Source of the DNA: a virus
DNA length: 62,722 nucleotides
IMG/VR virus record: IMGVR_UViG_3300046522_000408
Coordinates: 1-62,722 of that record
Reading direction: 5' to 3' (one strand)
A model generated the notes under the pieces. The model saw only the letters and a list, made by a program, of their open reading frames with translations, searched no databases and was not told where the DNA came from. The number at the start of each line of letters is the position of its first letter. The first letter of the stretch is position 1. Made by a program: the position numbers and the translations under genes. Below are positions 30,311 through 39,340 of this stretch, one piece after another.

Positions 30311-30340
30311 CAAAAGCCCCCCGTTTCCGGGGGGCTTTTG
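30311..30340. terminator. bidirectional terminator E1
   Basis: CAAAAGCCCCCC-GTTTCC-GGGGGGCTTTTG is a perfect 12-bp stem with A- and T-tracts, terminating transcription in both directions between the convergent early and late operons. Confidence 0.9.
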
Positions 30341-30392
30341 CTATGGGGGGTGGTCGGCCAGGGGCCTCACGCGGCCAGCTTAACACAAAAAG

Positions 30393-30470
30393 AAGCCCCC
30401 AGCTGTCCCCGCCCGCGACCAAGCGGGGTTGGAGTCCGTCCGAGGAATCCAGGGGGAGAGCTGGGGGCTT
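30393..30470. terminator. compound hairpin E2
   Basis: AAGCCCCCAGCT (30393-30404) pairs with AGCTGGGGGCTT (30459-30470), a 12-bp stem. The 54-base interior folds into CCCCGC/GCGGGG (30407-30428) and a GGA-TCC/GGA-TCC hairpin, giving a three-way junction. It is symmetric enough to stop both strands. Confidence 0.65.
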
Positions 30471-30520
30471 TAGATTGGTCACCGACCAAGGTGAACCCGA
30501 ACAGCGTAGCACCGACAGCA

Positions 30521-30579
30521 AAAAGGCCCCCAATCGTCCTCCGGGAGGAGCCGGAGTTGGTAAAGGCTGGGGGCCTTTT
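30521..30579. terminator. compound hairpin E3
   Basis: AAAAGGCCCCCA (30521-30532) pairs with TGGGGGCCTTTT (30568-30579). The interior contains TCCT/AGGA and GCC/GGC stems. CAGC before and GCT after extend the pairing. Confidence 0.65.
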
Positions 30580-30626
30580 CGCTTTACCTGGCAGCAAGGA
30601 AACTGCACGGCCAGCCTACCAGAAAC

Positions 30627-30723
30627 AGCAAAAAGCCCCGGAACCTTTCCCTTCCCTGAGCTGAGTGACCAGACCAGGACGCCCCTTGCAACTAGGGGCT
30701 CGGGAAAGCCGGGGCTTTCGCTG
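30627..30723. terminator. compound hairpin E4
   Basis: CAGC-AA-AAAGCCCCGG pairs with CCGGGGCTTT-C-GCTG, and the stem continues after an AAC bulge with CTTTCCC/GGGAAAG (30645-30651, 30702-30708). An apical GCCCCT/AGGGGC hairpin lies at 30681-30699. It is the longest stem in the array. Confidence 0.65.
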
Positions 30724-30729
30724 TGCGGA

Positions 30730-30764
30730 CTACGGTGCTGGCGGGTACCCGGCGGACACCGTAG
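30730..30764. repeat. hairpin E5
   Basis: CTACGGTG (30730-30737) and CACCGTAG (30757-30764) form 8-bp arms around a GC-rich loop. There is no T-run; it closes the array before the holin gene end. Confidence 0.55.
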
Positions 30765-30828
30765 CCTGCTGGTAACCTAACCAAAGGAACCATGTCAAGC
30801 GTAGCACCCATGCCGGATGCCGCAAGGG

Positions 30829-31107
30829 CTATCCGCCGCGGGTTCCGCCCTTCAGCGCGGACACCCCGCCCGTGCCCTTCAGCCGGTGAAGGTAGCTGGC
30901 CGTGGAGGCCAGCACGGATTTGATGACCAGCACCCCGACCGCGGACCAGAACTGGAGACTGGTCACGGGCGCCTCCCCCAGGAGTACGGTCAGGCCGGCG
31001 CCGACGGTCACCAGGGCGTCGATCAGGATGTTCTGCTTGAAACTGCGCCACGCCCTGTCTAGGGCGTCCGCGTACCGGTCACGGTCATCCGCCACGTGCT
31101 CAGACAT
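30829..31107 (-). CDS. holin-like protein
   Basis: The 92-residue product starts MSEHVADDRDRYADALDRA. An amphipathic head is followed by two hydrophobic helices (LIDALVTVGAGLTVLLG; LQFWSAVGVLVIKSVLA) and a basic Gly/Lys tail (LHRLKGTGG). It overlaps the endolysin gene by 8 bases. The features match two-TM phage holins that release the endolysin. Confidence 0.8.
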   Translation of the reverse strand: MSEHVADDRDRYADALDRAWRSFKQNILIDALVTVGAGLTVLLGEAPVTSLQFWSAVGVLVIKSVLASTASYLHRLKGTGGVSALKGGTRGG

Positions 31108-31786
31108 CCTTGATCACCGCCCCGCTGCCCTTGGCCACGTAGATCTGCACCCGGCCCCACTTCTGGGTGTCGATCAACGCGACCTGCCCGGGAACCGTCC
31201 AGCCCTTGATCGTGTACGTCATGCCGTTGTACCGGGCCGGCGCGAGGTACGCGAACACGTTCTTGGCCACCGGCCGGGCCCCAACCCGGTAGACTCCCCA
31301 GACGGTGGCGGTCCTGGGCAGGTGCACCGTCTGCTTCTTCCCAATCCCGGTTGCGGGCTTCGCGGCCGCCGGCTTCGGGACCGCCGCCGGCTTGACGGTC
31401 ACGGTCGGCAGGGCCAGCGTCCACGCGTGCCCCTGCTCGGCCGCCTTGGTGTGCTTCAGGCTGATGTGGATGTGCTTCTCGTGGGCGTTCAGGCCCGTGT
31501 ACGGGCGCCACCGGGTGCCGCCCCAAATGCGGCCCTCGTAGATGACGTAGGACACGCGCGGGTCATGCAGCACCGCCTCCAGGACCACGGCGGTGTCGAT
31601 GCCGTCCTCGTCCACGTCGATGGCCCGCACGATCCCGCCGTTCGCGTAATCCGGGTTGTGGTCGGACTTGGTGGCCTGGTGGCTGGCGTCGCCGATCCAC
31701 CCGTCCGACGCCTTGTCGCGCTTGGGCCAGCGGCTGTCGATCTGATCCCGCAGCTTCACCAGCGACGGGGCAAGGTAATAGGTCAT
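31100..31786 (-). CDS. endolysin, M15-type peptidase plus SH3-like domain
   Basis: The 228-residue product has an N-terminal peptidase with ASHQATKSDHNPD (~34-46), RAIDVDEDGID (~54-64) and EKHIHISLKH (~102-111): the His/Asp/His zinc ligands of M15 D,L-type peptidases. A Pro/Ala/Lys linker (~130-150) leads to a C-terminal beta domain (WGVYRVGARPV...VQIYVAKG), probably cell-wall binding. It cleaves peptidoglycan peptides at lysis. Confidence 0.85.
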   Translation of the reverse strand: MTYYLAPSLVKLRDQIDSRWPKRDKASDGWIGDASHQATKSDHNPDYANGGIVRAIDVDEDGIDTAVVLEAVLHDPRVSYVIYEGRIWGGTRWRPYTGLNAHEKHIHISLKHTKAAEQGHAWTLALPTVTVKPAAVPKPAAAKPATGIGKKQTVHLPRTATVWGVYRVGARPVAKNVFAYLAPARYNGMTYTIKGWTVPGQVALIDTQKWGRVQIYVAKGSGAVIKDV

Positions 31787-31848
31787 GGTGCCCTCCTTGG
31801 GCAGGGGAAAGGCGGCCCCCGAAGATCGGGGGCCGCCCTGGTGGTTGG

Positions 31849-33831
31849 TTACTTCTCGATGCCGCCGGACACGTCGCGGAAGACCACCGCGACCTCCACG
31901 CCGCCGAGCACGACACGCTCCGACGCGGGCAGCACCGTGTACGCGACCGTGGCCGTGGACGTCAGACCGTCCCCGTCGGTGACGGTCAGCTCGAAGCCGA
32001 GCACCGTACCCGTGACCGTGGGCGGGGCGATGACCGTCCGGGTCGCCCCGGTGCCGGTGATCGTGACCGTCTCACCGGCCGTCTGCGCCCACGCGAACGA
32101 GGCGATCGTGCCGTCCGGGTCGGTGGACGCTGTGCCGTTCAGGAACAAGGTCGTGCCCGGTTCCACGTTGTTCGCACCCGACCCGGCATTGGCGATCGGC
32201 GGGACCGCCAGCGGCGCGTGCGGGCCCAACAGCGACGTGCTGGTGGGGTCGTAGGTCACGGAATCGAAGTAGAAAGTGTTGTTGCCGGCGTTGTCGATCT
32301 TGCCGAAACGCATCAGCACCATCGGGTCGATGCCCAGGTTCTCGGTCGTGGACGTGAACGTGTCCACGGCCGTGGTCGAATCCAGCGAGTACAGCCCGAA
32401 CCAGACCTTGGAGTTGGCGGTCGTCGTGCCGATCTCCACCGCGAACTCCACCCGGTACCAGGCGTTGGTGGTCAGCACCGGGGTGTCGTGGATCGAGGAA
32501 CCCGCGGCGCCGGTCACCTGGAGCTTGCCCGTGGTGTGCCAGATGATCCCGGCCGCCTGCGCGGCCTCGGACCGGTAGATGACCACGTTGTTGGACGCGG
32601 TCGGCAGGGCCGGGTACCGGACGTAGAACCGGCCGGTCAGCTTCTTGGTCGAACCGACCGACCACTGCACGAACCCCTTGCCGGCGTTGCCGGCGGCCAC
32701 CATGGCCTTGCCGCCGTGCGCGGCCGTGGTCGTGAACTTGATGGACCCGCCGGTCGTGGTCTCCGTGTAGTCGAACGCCGTACCCGACCCGCCGCCGGAG
32801 TTGGCGGGGGTGATGTCCGACCCGCTCATGCCGCCGTCGAACGTGTTCTGCACCTGCGTGCTGGTGCCGCCCGGGGACAGTACCGAGAACGACACGCTGT
32901 CGGTGCCGGTTGCCCCGCTGTTGTCCGTGACGGTCAGCGTGAAGTCCAGGTTCGTCCCCCCGGCCACGGCCGGGGCCGTGAACGTGCGCACCGCCCCGCT
33001 GCCGGTCAGGACCACCGTCGGACCACCGGTCTGCGCCCAGCTGTACGAGGAAATCGTCCCGTCGCTGTCCGTCGAGTTGGACCCGGTCAGGGTGATCACG
33101 GTACCGGGCAGGATGCCGGACCCGCCCGAACCCGCAACCGCGGTCGGGGCCAGGTTCGCCGCCACGTACGGGGCGATCCACCCACTGGTCAGCGTCTGCG
33201 CCTGCATCGAGTCGTAGTACACGGTCCACGTCTGCGCGCGGCCCGTGGACCGGCCCAGGTACACCGACGCCGAGTTGGTGGTGCCCGTGTTCTGTACCGA
33301 GCTGGTCCACGAAAACACCGGGGTGGTGGACTCGCCCACGAAGTAGCGGTACCCCATAAGCCCGTCCGTGGTGGTGGTGCCCTTCTGGACCTCCACCTCC
33401 AGGCGCAGCCACGTGTCGGCCGGGATCGCGTTGGTCGCGCGGGACGCGCTGATGCCCGCGCCGGCCGCGTTGGTCATGACCAGCTTCCCGTCCGCGCCGA
33501 TACCCAGCACGCACATGGTGCCCGTCGCGTTGCGCACCGCCATCACGTCGTCGACCACCGTCGGGACGGTCTCCGCCAGGAAATAGGTGGTGAACACCAG
33601 GCGCCCGGCCTCCGCGAAGTTCCACAGCACGCGGTGCGCCGCACCGCCGGAGGCGTGGATCATGGTCAGGGACCGGGACCCGTGGCCGGTGCGGAACGAC
33701 GTGGCTTCCATCGTGGAACCCGTGGACAGGGTCACCGTATTGGCGGCGTTGCCCGACGTGCCGCCCGAGTTGGTCGTGGTGAGGGTCGTGCCCAGCGGCA
33801 CGCCCTCCAGGGTGTTGATGATCGAAGGCAT
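31849..33831 (-). CDS. virion surface protein with duplicated LamG-PKD modules
   Basis: The 660-residue product is Thr/Ser/Gly-rich and modular: a concanavalin/LamG-like domain (~1-225), a PKD/Ig-like domain (~226-325; TDSDGTISSYSWAQTGG), a second LamG-like domain (~330-545), and a second PKD domain (~548-645; TDPDGTIASFAWAQTAGE). The two halves are clear duplicates. Such domains bind glycans on host surfaces, so this is probably a fibre or tail-tip decoration. ATG at 33831 after AAGGAGTC. Confidence 0.78.
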   Translation of the reverse strand: MPSIINTLEGVPLGTTLTTTNSGGTSGNAANTVTLSTGSTMEATSFRTGHGSRSLTMIHASGGAAHRVLWNFAEAGRLVFTTYFLAETVPTVVDDVMAVRNATGTMCVLGIGADGKLVMTNAAGAGISASRATNAIPADTWLRLEVEVQKGTTTTDGLMGYRYFVGESTTPVFSWTSSVQNTGTTNSASVYLGRSTGRAQTWTVYYDSMQAQTLTSGWIAPYVAANLAPTAVAGSGGSGILPGTVITLTGSNSTDSDGTISSYSWAQTGGPTVVLTGSGAVRTFTAPAVAGGTNLDFTLTVTDNSGATGTDSVSFSVLSPGGTSTQVQNTFDGGMSGSDITPANSGGGSGTAFDYTETTTGGSIKFTTTAAHGGKAMVAAGNAGKGFVQWSVGSTKKLTGRFYVRYPALPTASNNVVIYRSEAAQAAGIIWHTTGKLQVTGAAGSSIHDTPVLTTNAWYRVEFAVEIGTTTANSKVWFGLYSLDSTTAVDTFTSTTENLGIDPMVLMRFGKIDNAGNNTFYFDSVTYDPTSTSLLGPHAPLAVPPIANAGSGANNVEPGTTLFLNGTASTDPDGTIASFAWAQTAGETVTITGTGATRTVIAPPTVTGTVLGFELTVTDGDGLTSTATVAYTVLPASERVVLGGVEVAVVFRDVSGGIEK

Positions 33832-33840
33832 TTAGACTCC

Positions 33841-34920
33841 TTAGGCCCAGCCGATGCGGATACCGCTGGCCGCAGGCTGCACCAGCAGGGTCCCGTCGTC
33901 CTCCCAGACGGAGGACGGGGTGCCCGTGAAAATGCCGTCAACGATCGTGTCCGTCGCGTAGGCCGTGGACGTGGCGATGATCCAGGTACCCGACCAGGCC
34001 TCGCCGGCGGCGCCCGCGGGGCGCTTGGCCGTCACCCGGCTGTGCTTGTTGTTCTTCACCGCGTACGTGCCCGGCTGGAGCTGAAGGTGGCACAGGCCGC
34101 CCCAATACCAGTTCTTCTCCACCACCACGTTCGGGCCCAGGGGGGTCGCGTCGGCGTTGCCCTGGATGATCGTGCCACTGCCGTTCGCGTGCCCGATCGT
34201 GTGCATCCACGGCTTGGTGGGGCTGTCCAGCGAACCGGGCCCCTTGTGCCCGGACATCTCGAAGTAGTTCCCGATGACGTGGATGTTCCCGCCACCCTGG
34301 ATCTGGAGGCCGTCGTTGTGGGTGCCGTCCGTGTGCCAGGTCGCACCGCTCGAACCAACCTTGTAGTCCGGGTAGAAGTACGCCAGGTCGGACGTGTAGC
34401 AGCCCTCGACGGTCACGTTCGCATCGTTGATGCCCGTGACGGCCGCGACCTTGTCGGTCTGGAACACGCCGAAACCGTCGATCGTGTTCTTCACCCGCAC
34501 CCGGCGGGCCGTGTACTCGTGGCCCACCATTCCGTCCCGGTTCACGGACGGCACGTGCGGGTCAATCGTGCAGTCCTCCACCAGGAGGTTGAACACGGCC
34601 GCACTGTTGCAGTCGATCACCGCACTCGCGCCGCCGGGCTTGTGGGACCCCCCGCGCAGGTAGCAGTTGCGGATCGTGATGTCCGCCGCCGTGATCCGGA
34701 TGTCCCCGTAGATTTCCAGGTTCTCGTAGACCGCGCCCGCGGTGCCGAAGACCACCGTCGTGGTGGACGTGGTGCCCTGCTTGGGCAGGCTCACGCCGAC
34801 ATGGCCGGTGTTCGTGTTGTCCGGCTTGTACGTGCCCGGCACCAGGGAGGACCGCGGGTTGGACGCCGTGCGGCGCACCAGGGCGCCGCCCACCGCATGC
34901 TTGTAGGTGATGGGGCTCAA
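33841..34920 (-). CDS. beta-helix tail spike-like protein
   Basis: The 359-residue product has repeated short strands typical of right-handed parallel beta-helices (YENLEIYGDIRITAADITIR; VEDCTIDP; IHVIGNYFEMSG). Cys, Asn and Gly ladders recur every ~22-25 residues. It may bind or depolymerise a host polysaccharide. TTG start overlaps the previous stop. Confidence 0.75.
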   Translation of the reverse strand: MSPITYKHAVGGALVRRTASNPRSSLVPGTYKPDNTNTGHVGVSLPKQGTTSTTTVVFGTAGAVYENLEIYGDIRITAADITIRNCYLRGGSHKPGGASAVIDCNSAAVFNLLVEDCTIDPHVPSVNRDGMVGHEYTARRVRVKNTIDGFGVFQTDKVAAVTGINDANVTVEGCYTSDLAYFYPDYKVGSSGATWHTDGTHNDGLQIQGGGNIHVIGNYFEMSGHKGPGSLDSPTKPWMHTIGHANGSGTIIQGNADATPLGPNVVVEKNWYWGGLCHLQLQPGTYAVKNNKHSRVTAKRPAGAAGEAWSGTWIIATSTAYATDTIVDGIFTGTPSSVWEDDGTLLVQPAASGIRIGWA

Positions 34921-35894
34921 GGCGTCACCAGCCGGATGTCGATGTTGTCACGCATCCCGCCCGTCCCGGTGGACACGATCGCCGGGCTCGGGTCGGCCCC
35001 CTTCCACTGGACGATGATGTCCGAGCGGGACGTGGGCCGTGCCGGCCACACGCCGGCGGACTTGGTCACGGTCAGCGTGGTCAGCGGGGCCGCATTGGCC
35101 GCCGTCACGGTGGTCACCACCCCGGCCACGGCCGTGGTGATCTGTCCACTCACCCAGGTCTTCAGGGCGGTGGCGAACGCACTCGTGTTCGCCGTGTTCT
35201 TCGCGTTCAGCATGGTGTCGATGGCCGCCGAGGTCAGCGCGTCATCCACGATGCCCGCGATGGTCGCATCCGTGACCGACGCGCCGCCGGTGGCGGCGGT
35301 GATCTGGGCCGTGACCCACGTCTTCAGGGCGGTCGCGAAAGCGGAGCTGTTCACCGTGTTGCGGGTGTTCAGCATCGTGTCGATCGCGGTCGCGGCACTC
35401 GCGTTCGCGGCAACCACCGCCGCCACGTTCGCGTCGGACACCTCGCCCGGTTCGCCCTTGGTCACCCAAACCCCGCTGTTGGACGGCACCGGCAGGGCGT
35501 CCGCCAGGTCGATCACCCCGCCCGAGACCACGTTGAACGGGTACGGGCCGAAACGGCGCGGAACGGTCTCACCCGACGCGGTCAGCGTCAGACTGATGGT
35601 GTAGTTGAAGTTCGTCGGCACCACATCACTGGCCGGAGCCAGCAGCATCACGTACGGGTTGCCGTTATGGGTCAGCAGGCCCTGCCCGTCCACGATCACC
35701 GGGATCTCCGAGGGCAGGTAGAACTCCTTCGCCCCCGCGCCCGTGTTGCGGGCGTGGTTGGCGTTCATCGTGATCGAGCCGGTACCGGTCAGCGCGACGA
35801 AGTCGGGGATGTCATCCGAGTCCGCGCCGTCCGCAACGAAAGTGCGGAACCGGCCCGTTACCTTGCAGTAGGTTGCGTTAGTTGGATTTGCCAC
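34917..35894 (-). CDS. minor tail protein with 54-residue repeat
   Basis: The 325-residue product has a beta-rich N-terminal half resembling an upper baseplate or fibre attachment domain, a collagen-like KGEPGE (~146-151), and a helical repeat AIDTMLN..NT.N.SAFATALKTWV at ~169-200 and ~223-254 (period 54). The helical repeats could form a trimeric coiled coil. GTG start. Confidence 0.72.
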   Translation of the reverse strand: MANPTNATYCKVTGRFRTFVADGADSDDIPDFVALTGTGSITMNANHARNTGAGAKEFYLPSEIPVIVDGQGLLTHNGNPYVMLLAPASDVVPTNFNYTISLTLTASGETVPRRFGPYPFNVVSGGVIDLADALPVPSNSGVWVTKGEPGEVSDANVAAVVAANASAATAIDTMLNTRNTVNSSAFATALKTWVTAQITAATGGASVTDATIAGIVDDALTSAAIDTMLNAKNTANTSAFATALKTWVSGQITTAVAGVVTTVTAANAAPLTTLTVTKSAGVWPARPTSRSDIIVQWKGADPSPAIVSTGTGGMRDNIDIRLVTP

Positions 35895-35918
35895 CAGGCC
35901 TCCAGGTTTGTGCGAGTG

Positions 35919-36215
35919 TTATTGGGGGAGCGTGAACTTGGGGCGGGGAGGCTTGCCCGGCGGGTCGGGCATGCCGGCGGCATGCCACTCCTCCCAGGCC
36001 AGGCCGTAGTCGCGGAACTCCAGGGCCATCCCGTGGACCTCGCCCAACTTGGCCTCCATGCGGGTGTTCTGGGCCTGTAGCAGGGTGAAGACAGCCAGGA
36101 GCTGGTCGAAGGGGGAGGGCCGCTTGTTGATCAGGGCAACCACGATGGTTGCCAGGCCGCCGGCCCCGAACAGGCCCGAGACCATGGCGATCGTGGCGGC
36201 CAGCTGCGGGTCCAT
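35919..36215 (-). CDS. small membrane/coiled-coil protein
   Basis: The 98-residue product starts MDPQLAATIAMVSGLFGAG. One transmembrane segment (TIAMVSGLFGAGGLATIVVA) is followed by a coiled-coil-like helix and a Pro-rich end. Its place in the lysis-proximal tail region and single TM suggest a spanin-like or accessory holin function, without proof. Confidence 0.68.
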   Translation of the reverse strand: MDPQLAATIAMVSGLFGAGGLATIVVALINKRPSPFDQLLAVFTLLQAQNTRMEAKLGEVHGMALEFRDYGLAWEEWHAAGMPDPPGKPPRPKFTLPQ

Positions 36216-36460
36216 CAGGCGCCCGCGCCCAGCGCGGTGATGGCCGTGTCGATCTGGGTGTCCGTCACGGCCGACGTCACCACCGCCCCGGCCTCGTTCA
36301 CGGAAATGCTGGCGACCACCGCACTGGTGATGGCCAGCCGGTTCGCCCGGCTGTCCTCCATCCCATGCAGCTCCAGGGCGATCGAGAGGCGGGCACCCCA
36401 CCAGTCGTCGCCGTCCAGCGCGCGGGAAATCTTCAGGTAATCGGAAGTGGTTTCGGCCAT
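36215..36460 (-). CDS. small hypothetical virion-region protein
   Basis: The 81-residue product starts MAETTSDYLKISRALDGDD. The C-terminal half is a Thr/Ala/Val helical repeat (VTSAVTDTQIDTAITAL) like the repeated helix of the neighbouring 34917-35894 product. ATGA overlap downstream. Confidence 0.7.
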   Translation of the reverse strand: MAETTSDYLKISRALDGDDWWGARLSIALELHGMEDSRANRLAITSAVVASISVNEAGAVVTSAVTDTQIDTAITALGAGA

Positions 36461-36475
36461 GGGATCTCCAGTTGG

Positions 36476-39322
36476 CTAGGCGGTATACGTGACACGAATC
36501 CGGGTCTTGGCCGCAGTGGTGTACAGGTAGAATTTCGGGTCGTCACTGGTCGCACCGAGCGAAAACGCCTTGATGGTGCCGGACTTGATGCCCGCGTGCC
36601 ACGACGTGGGGAGGGTGATCCACCGGCCTTCCGGCTTCTTCATCGCCACGCTCTTGGTGTTCGTGGTGGACGCCGTCCCGTAGCTGGACGGCGCGGCATC
36701 CGTGTCCGTGGTGTTGTTGTTCGGCCAGGACGAGATGTTGATCGTGCCGCCGGAGTTGTAGTGGGTGTGGGCCACGTAGACGTAGGCCTCCACCTTGTTC
36801 ACGGTCTTGGTGGACAGCGTCGAGCTGACCGTGTCCGGGAACTTGATCAGCGCCCGGCTGCGGCCGTTGCCGGACGCGTACGGGCTGTAGCCCTGCGCCG
36901 GCTTGCCGTCGTAGAAGCTGTTGGACGTGCCGTTGCCCCGGTACGTTTTGTTCCACCAGCCCGACCCGTAGTTCCAGGTCTTGACGATGCGCTCCGGCTC
37001 GTCCGGCGCGGGCGTGGACGTGCCCGTGGTCGTGGCCGACTGCTTTTGCAGGTCCACCAGCTGGCCGTCGTTGGACAGCCGCGACACCCCGAGGTCCATG
37101 ACCCCGATCTCCCACCGGTTCGCGTCCGTGGTGGTGGTGGACTCGGCGGTGAAATCCTCGTAGACATACACCTCCACGCCCAACATCACCTTGCCCTGGG
37201 GGACGTCTTCGGGACAGCGGACCACCGTCGTCATGGACGCCACCGTGTGGCTGCCGCCCCGCGGCAGGTACATGCGGGTGCCCCTCACCGTGGGGCTGGC
37301 GTCGCCGGCCGTGACCACCCCGCCCGAGGCCGAACGGCGCACATGCGCCGCACCCACGTTCCCGGTACCCAGGGTTCCGGTCTCCCGGATGGCCGGGGTC
37401 CGGTACGTGATCTGGTACATGCGGCCGGGCAGGAAATTGGCCGTCACCGTCAGGGGGATGCGGTAGTGCAGGTCCCCGCCGGTGCCGGACCAGGTCCAGG
37501 CCGTGGCCTGCTCCCGCCACCCGTTGGCGATCACGCCGTGCGGGACCACCGTCATCCAACTGTTGTTGTCGGACATGTTCGGGTGCTGATCCACGTACCG
37601 GGTGAACGTCGGGCCCAGCAGGGACCGGCCGTTCATCACCGGACCCCAGTCGCCGCTGGACTCGAACCCGTTGTGGGCCGTGGTCAGCGGGTCCCCGTTG
37701 ATGACCACCAGCCCGTCGATGCGGGCATCCCCGGCCACCGCCAAACTCTGTCCGGTTAGGGCGCCGGTGGACGCCATGCCGGCCAGGTACTCGGTCGGCC
37801 CGGACTTCACCCCGTCCGTGTCGGCCTCCTGGCCGTAGATGCCGATCGTGTTCTCCTCCAGGTCGGAGGAGATCCGGAAGTACTGCTCCCCGGTCGAATC
37901 GAAGGCGACCAGGCCGCCGCCGCCCTCCACGTCGGCGTACATCTTCATGCCGACATTCGGGAGATCGTCGGTCTGGAAAACCGTGCCGGTGAACGTGTAC
38001 CCCTTGAACGTGTTGGCGACCATCCGGTCCGCCTCCACCGAGCCGGCCTTGATGCGTCCGCCGTCCAGGTCCGAATACGTGCCACTGCCGATATTCACCT
38101 GCGGCAGGAACTCCTCACCCCACTGCATCTGCACCCAACCGGTGGACGTCCAGCGGAACCAGTCCGCCACCTTCTGCGTCAGCGGGTCCGGGGTGTCATA
38201 TTTGTACCAATGGTCGCCGATGGCCCAGCCGCCCGCCGGCGGCGTGGGCTCCGCGAAGCTGAACGCAATCTGGTAGTCCCCGGACGCCGAGGTGATGATG
38301 CCGTCGGCGATGTCCGGGGCGCTGACCAAAGGCGTCAGGGTCACGCTGTCCGCGGCGCTGCGGGTCGACTCGTTGCCGTGCAGATCCCTGGAACTGAGCG
38401 AGAACCAGGTGTCGTCGTTGTAGGGCACGTCGGTGAAGATCAGCGACCCCTTGCCGAACAGCAGGCCCGCGGCCGTCCACGTGCCCGTCAGGCCCGAGGC
38501 GCTGCGCCACACCACCGTGTGCTTGTAGTCGGCCGGCTGCGGGGCTCCGCCCACGCCCAGGCCGTCCCAGTACAGGGTCGCCACGCCCCGCTCCCCGTTC
38601 ACCACCGGGGTGCTGGGCACCGGCGGGGCCAGCAGGTCCATGGGCAGGTCCAGGGGGGTCTCGGCCGACCAGTCGCCGGCCTCCCCGTTCGGGAACACGG
38701 CCCGCACCCGGAACGCCCAGCTCTCGCCGGCCGGCAACCCGAGCAGCTCCGCATCCAGGTCATCACCCGGCACCGTCGCCAGGGTGGACCAGACGCCGTC
38801 GGCGATCCGCCCCTGCACCTCATAGGTGGCCGGCGCATCCCTGTCCACGTCCGGGGCCACGACTCCGGTCTCGTTCTCCACCAGGAAATCCGTGTCCAGA
38901 AGCGCGCCCAGCGTTTCGGCCTCGGTCGGGAGATCCGGCAACGCCGGCGACGCCGGCCCCTCCGGGACCGCGTCCCAGGCATCCGCCTCCGGCGGCACGG
39001 CCGACGCCGCATACAGGTCATCGTCATCGTCCAGCTCGTCGTCCGACGCCTCCAACGTGACATGGTCACCGAGGGCGTAGAACAGGGGAACGGGGGTTCG
39101 GGCCGTGGTTTCCTGCACCCCGGCAATGCCCAACCCGGGAGGGGACAGGACCTCCTCCGCCGCCACGGCGGCCCCGTCCACCGGGTCCCCCGTCGGTTCG
39201 GCCAGGAACGGAGACCCGTCCGGGACGGACGCGGGGTCCGGCGTGAGGTCCCCGTAGTCGTCCGTCAGGTCCTCGGCTGTCGGGACGTAGCCCAGCAGGT
39301 CGTCGGGCAGTTCATCAAACAC
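36476..39322 (-). CDS. large minor tail protein with Fn3-like and C-terminal receptor-binding-type domains
   Basis: The 948-residue product starts with an acidic Pro-rich region (GTG), then fibronectin-III-like modules (~165-230 TYEVQGRIADGVWSTLA; ~235-335 VATLYWDGLG), a region common in actinophage tail tips (ADGIITSASGD; GGRIKAGSVEADRMVAN), beta domains, and a C-terminal Ser/Thr/Asn-rich domain (~770-948) with SRALIKFPD. This suggests the tail-tip adhesin that contacts the cell surface. Confidence 0.8.
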   Translation of the reverse strand: MFDELPDDLLGYVPTAEDLTDDYGDLTPDPASVPDGSPFLAEPTGDPVDGAAVAAEEVLSPPGLGIAGVQETTARTPVPLFYALGDHVTLEASDDELDDDDDLYAASAVPPEADAWDAVPEGPASPALPDLPTEAETLGALLDTDFLVENETGVVAPDVDRDAPATYEVQGRIADGVWSTLATVPGDDLDAELLGLPAGESWAFRVRAVFPNGEAGDWSAETPLDLPMDLLAPPVPSTPVVNGERGVATLYWDGLGVGGAPQPADYKHTVVWRSASGLTGTWTAAGLLFGKGSLIFTDVPYNDDTWFSLSSRDLHGNESTRSAADSVTLTPLVSAPDIADGIITSASGDYQIAFSFAEPTPPAGGWAIGDHWYKYDTPDPLTQKVADWFRWTSTGWVQMQWGEEFLPQVNIGSGTYSDLDGGRIKAGSVEADRMVANTFKGYTFTGTVFQTDDLPNVGMKMYADVEGGGGLVAFDSTGEQYFRISSDLEENTIGIYGQEADTDGVKSGPTEYLAGMASTGALTGQSLAVAGDARIDGLVVINGDPLTTAHNGFESSGDWGPVMNGRSLLGPTFTRYVDQHPNMSDNNSWMTVVPHGVIANGWREQATAWTWSGTGGDLHYRIPLTVTANFLPGRMYQITYRTPAIRETGTLGTGNVGAAHVRRSASGGVVTAGDASPTVRGTRMYLPRGGSHTVASMTTVVRCPEDVPQGKVMLGVEVYVYEDFTAESTTTTDANRWEIGVMDLGVSRLSNDGQLVDLQKQSATTTGTSTPAPDEPERIVKTWNYGSGWWNKTYRGNGTSNSFYDGKPAQGYSPYASGNGRSRALIKFPDTVSSTLSTKTVNKVEAYVYVAHTHYNSGGTINISSWPNNNTTDTDAAPSSYGTASTTNTKSVAMKKPEGRWITLPTSWHAGIKSGTIKAFSLGATSDDPKFYLYTTAAKTRIRVTYTA

Positions 39323-39340
39323 GGGGAACCCCTCACAGGT

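Larger units (their letters stand above)
30289..30828. other. gene-free convergent junction with five stacked hairpins
   Basis: No gene is supported here. Between the end of the early block and the end of the late operon lie E1 (30311-30340), E2 (30393-30470), E3 (30521-30579), E4 (30627-30723) and E5 (30730-30764). E2-E4 share the layout A-tract, GCCCC arm, long internal loop with its own hairpins, GGGGC arm, T-tract. Words such as CAGCAAAAAG and AGCGTAGCACC recur between them. Confidence 0.75.

Noticed and set aside
30343-30780. A 145-codon rightward frame in the terminator array
   Set aside because: It overlaps four terminator hairpins and would be encoded largely by their arms.
32218-35604. 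An 1128-codon open frame on the plus strand
   Set aside because: It crosses several genes antisense to the tail fibre proteins, has no ribosome site and no protein-like domains.
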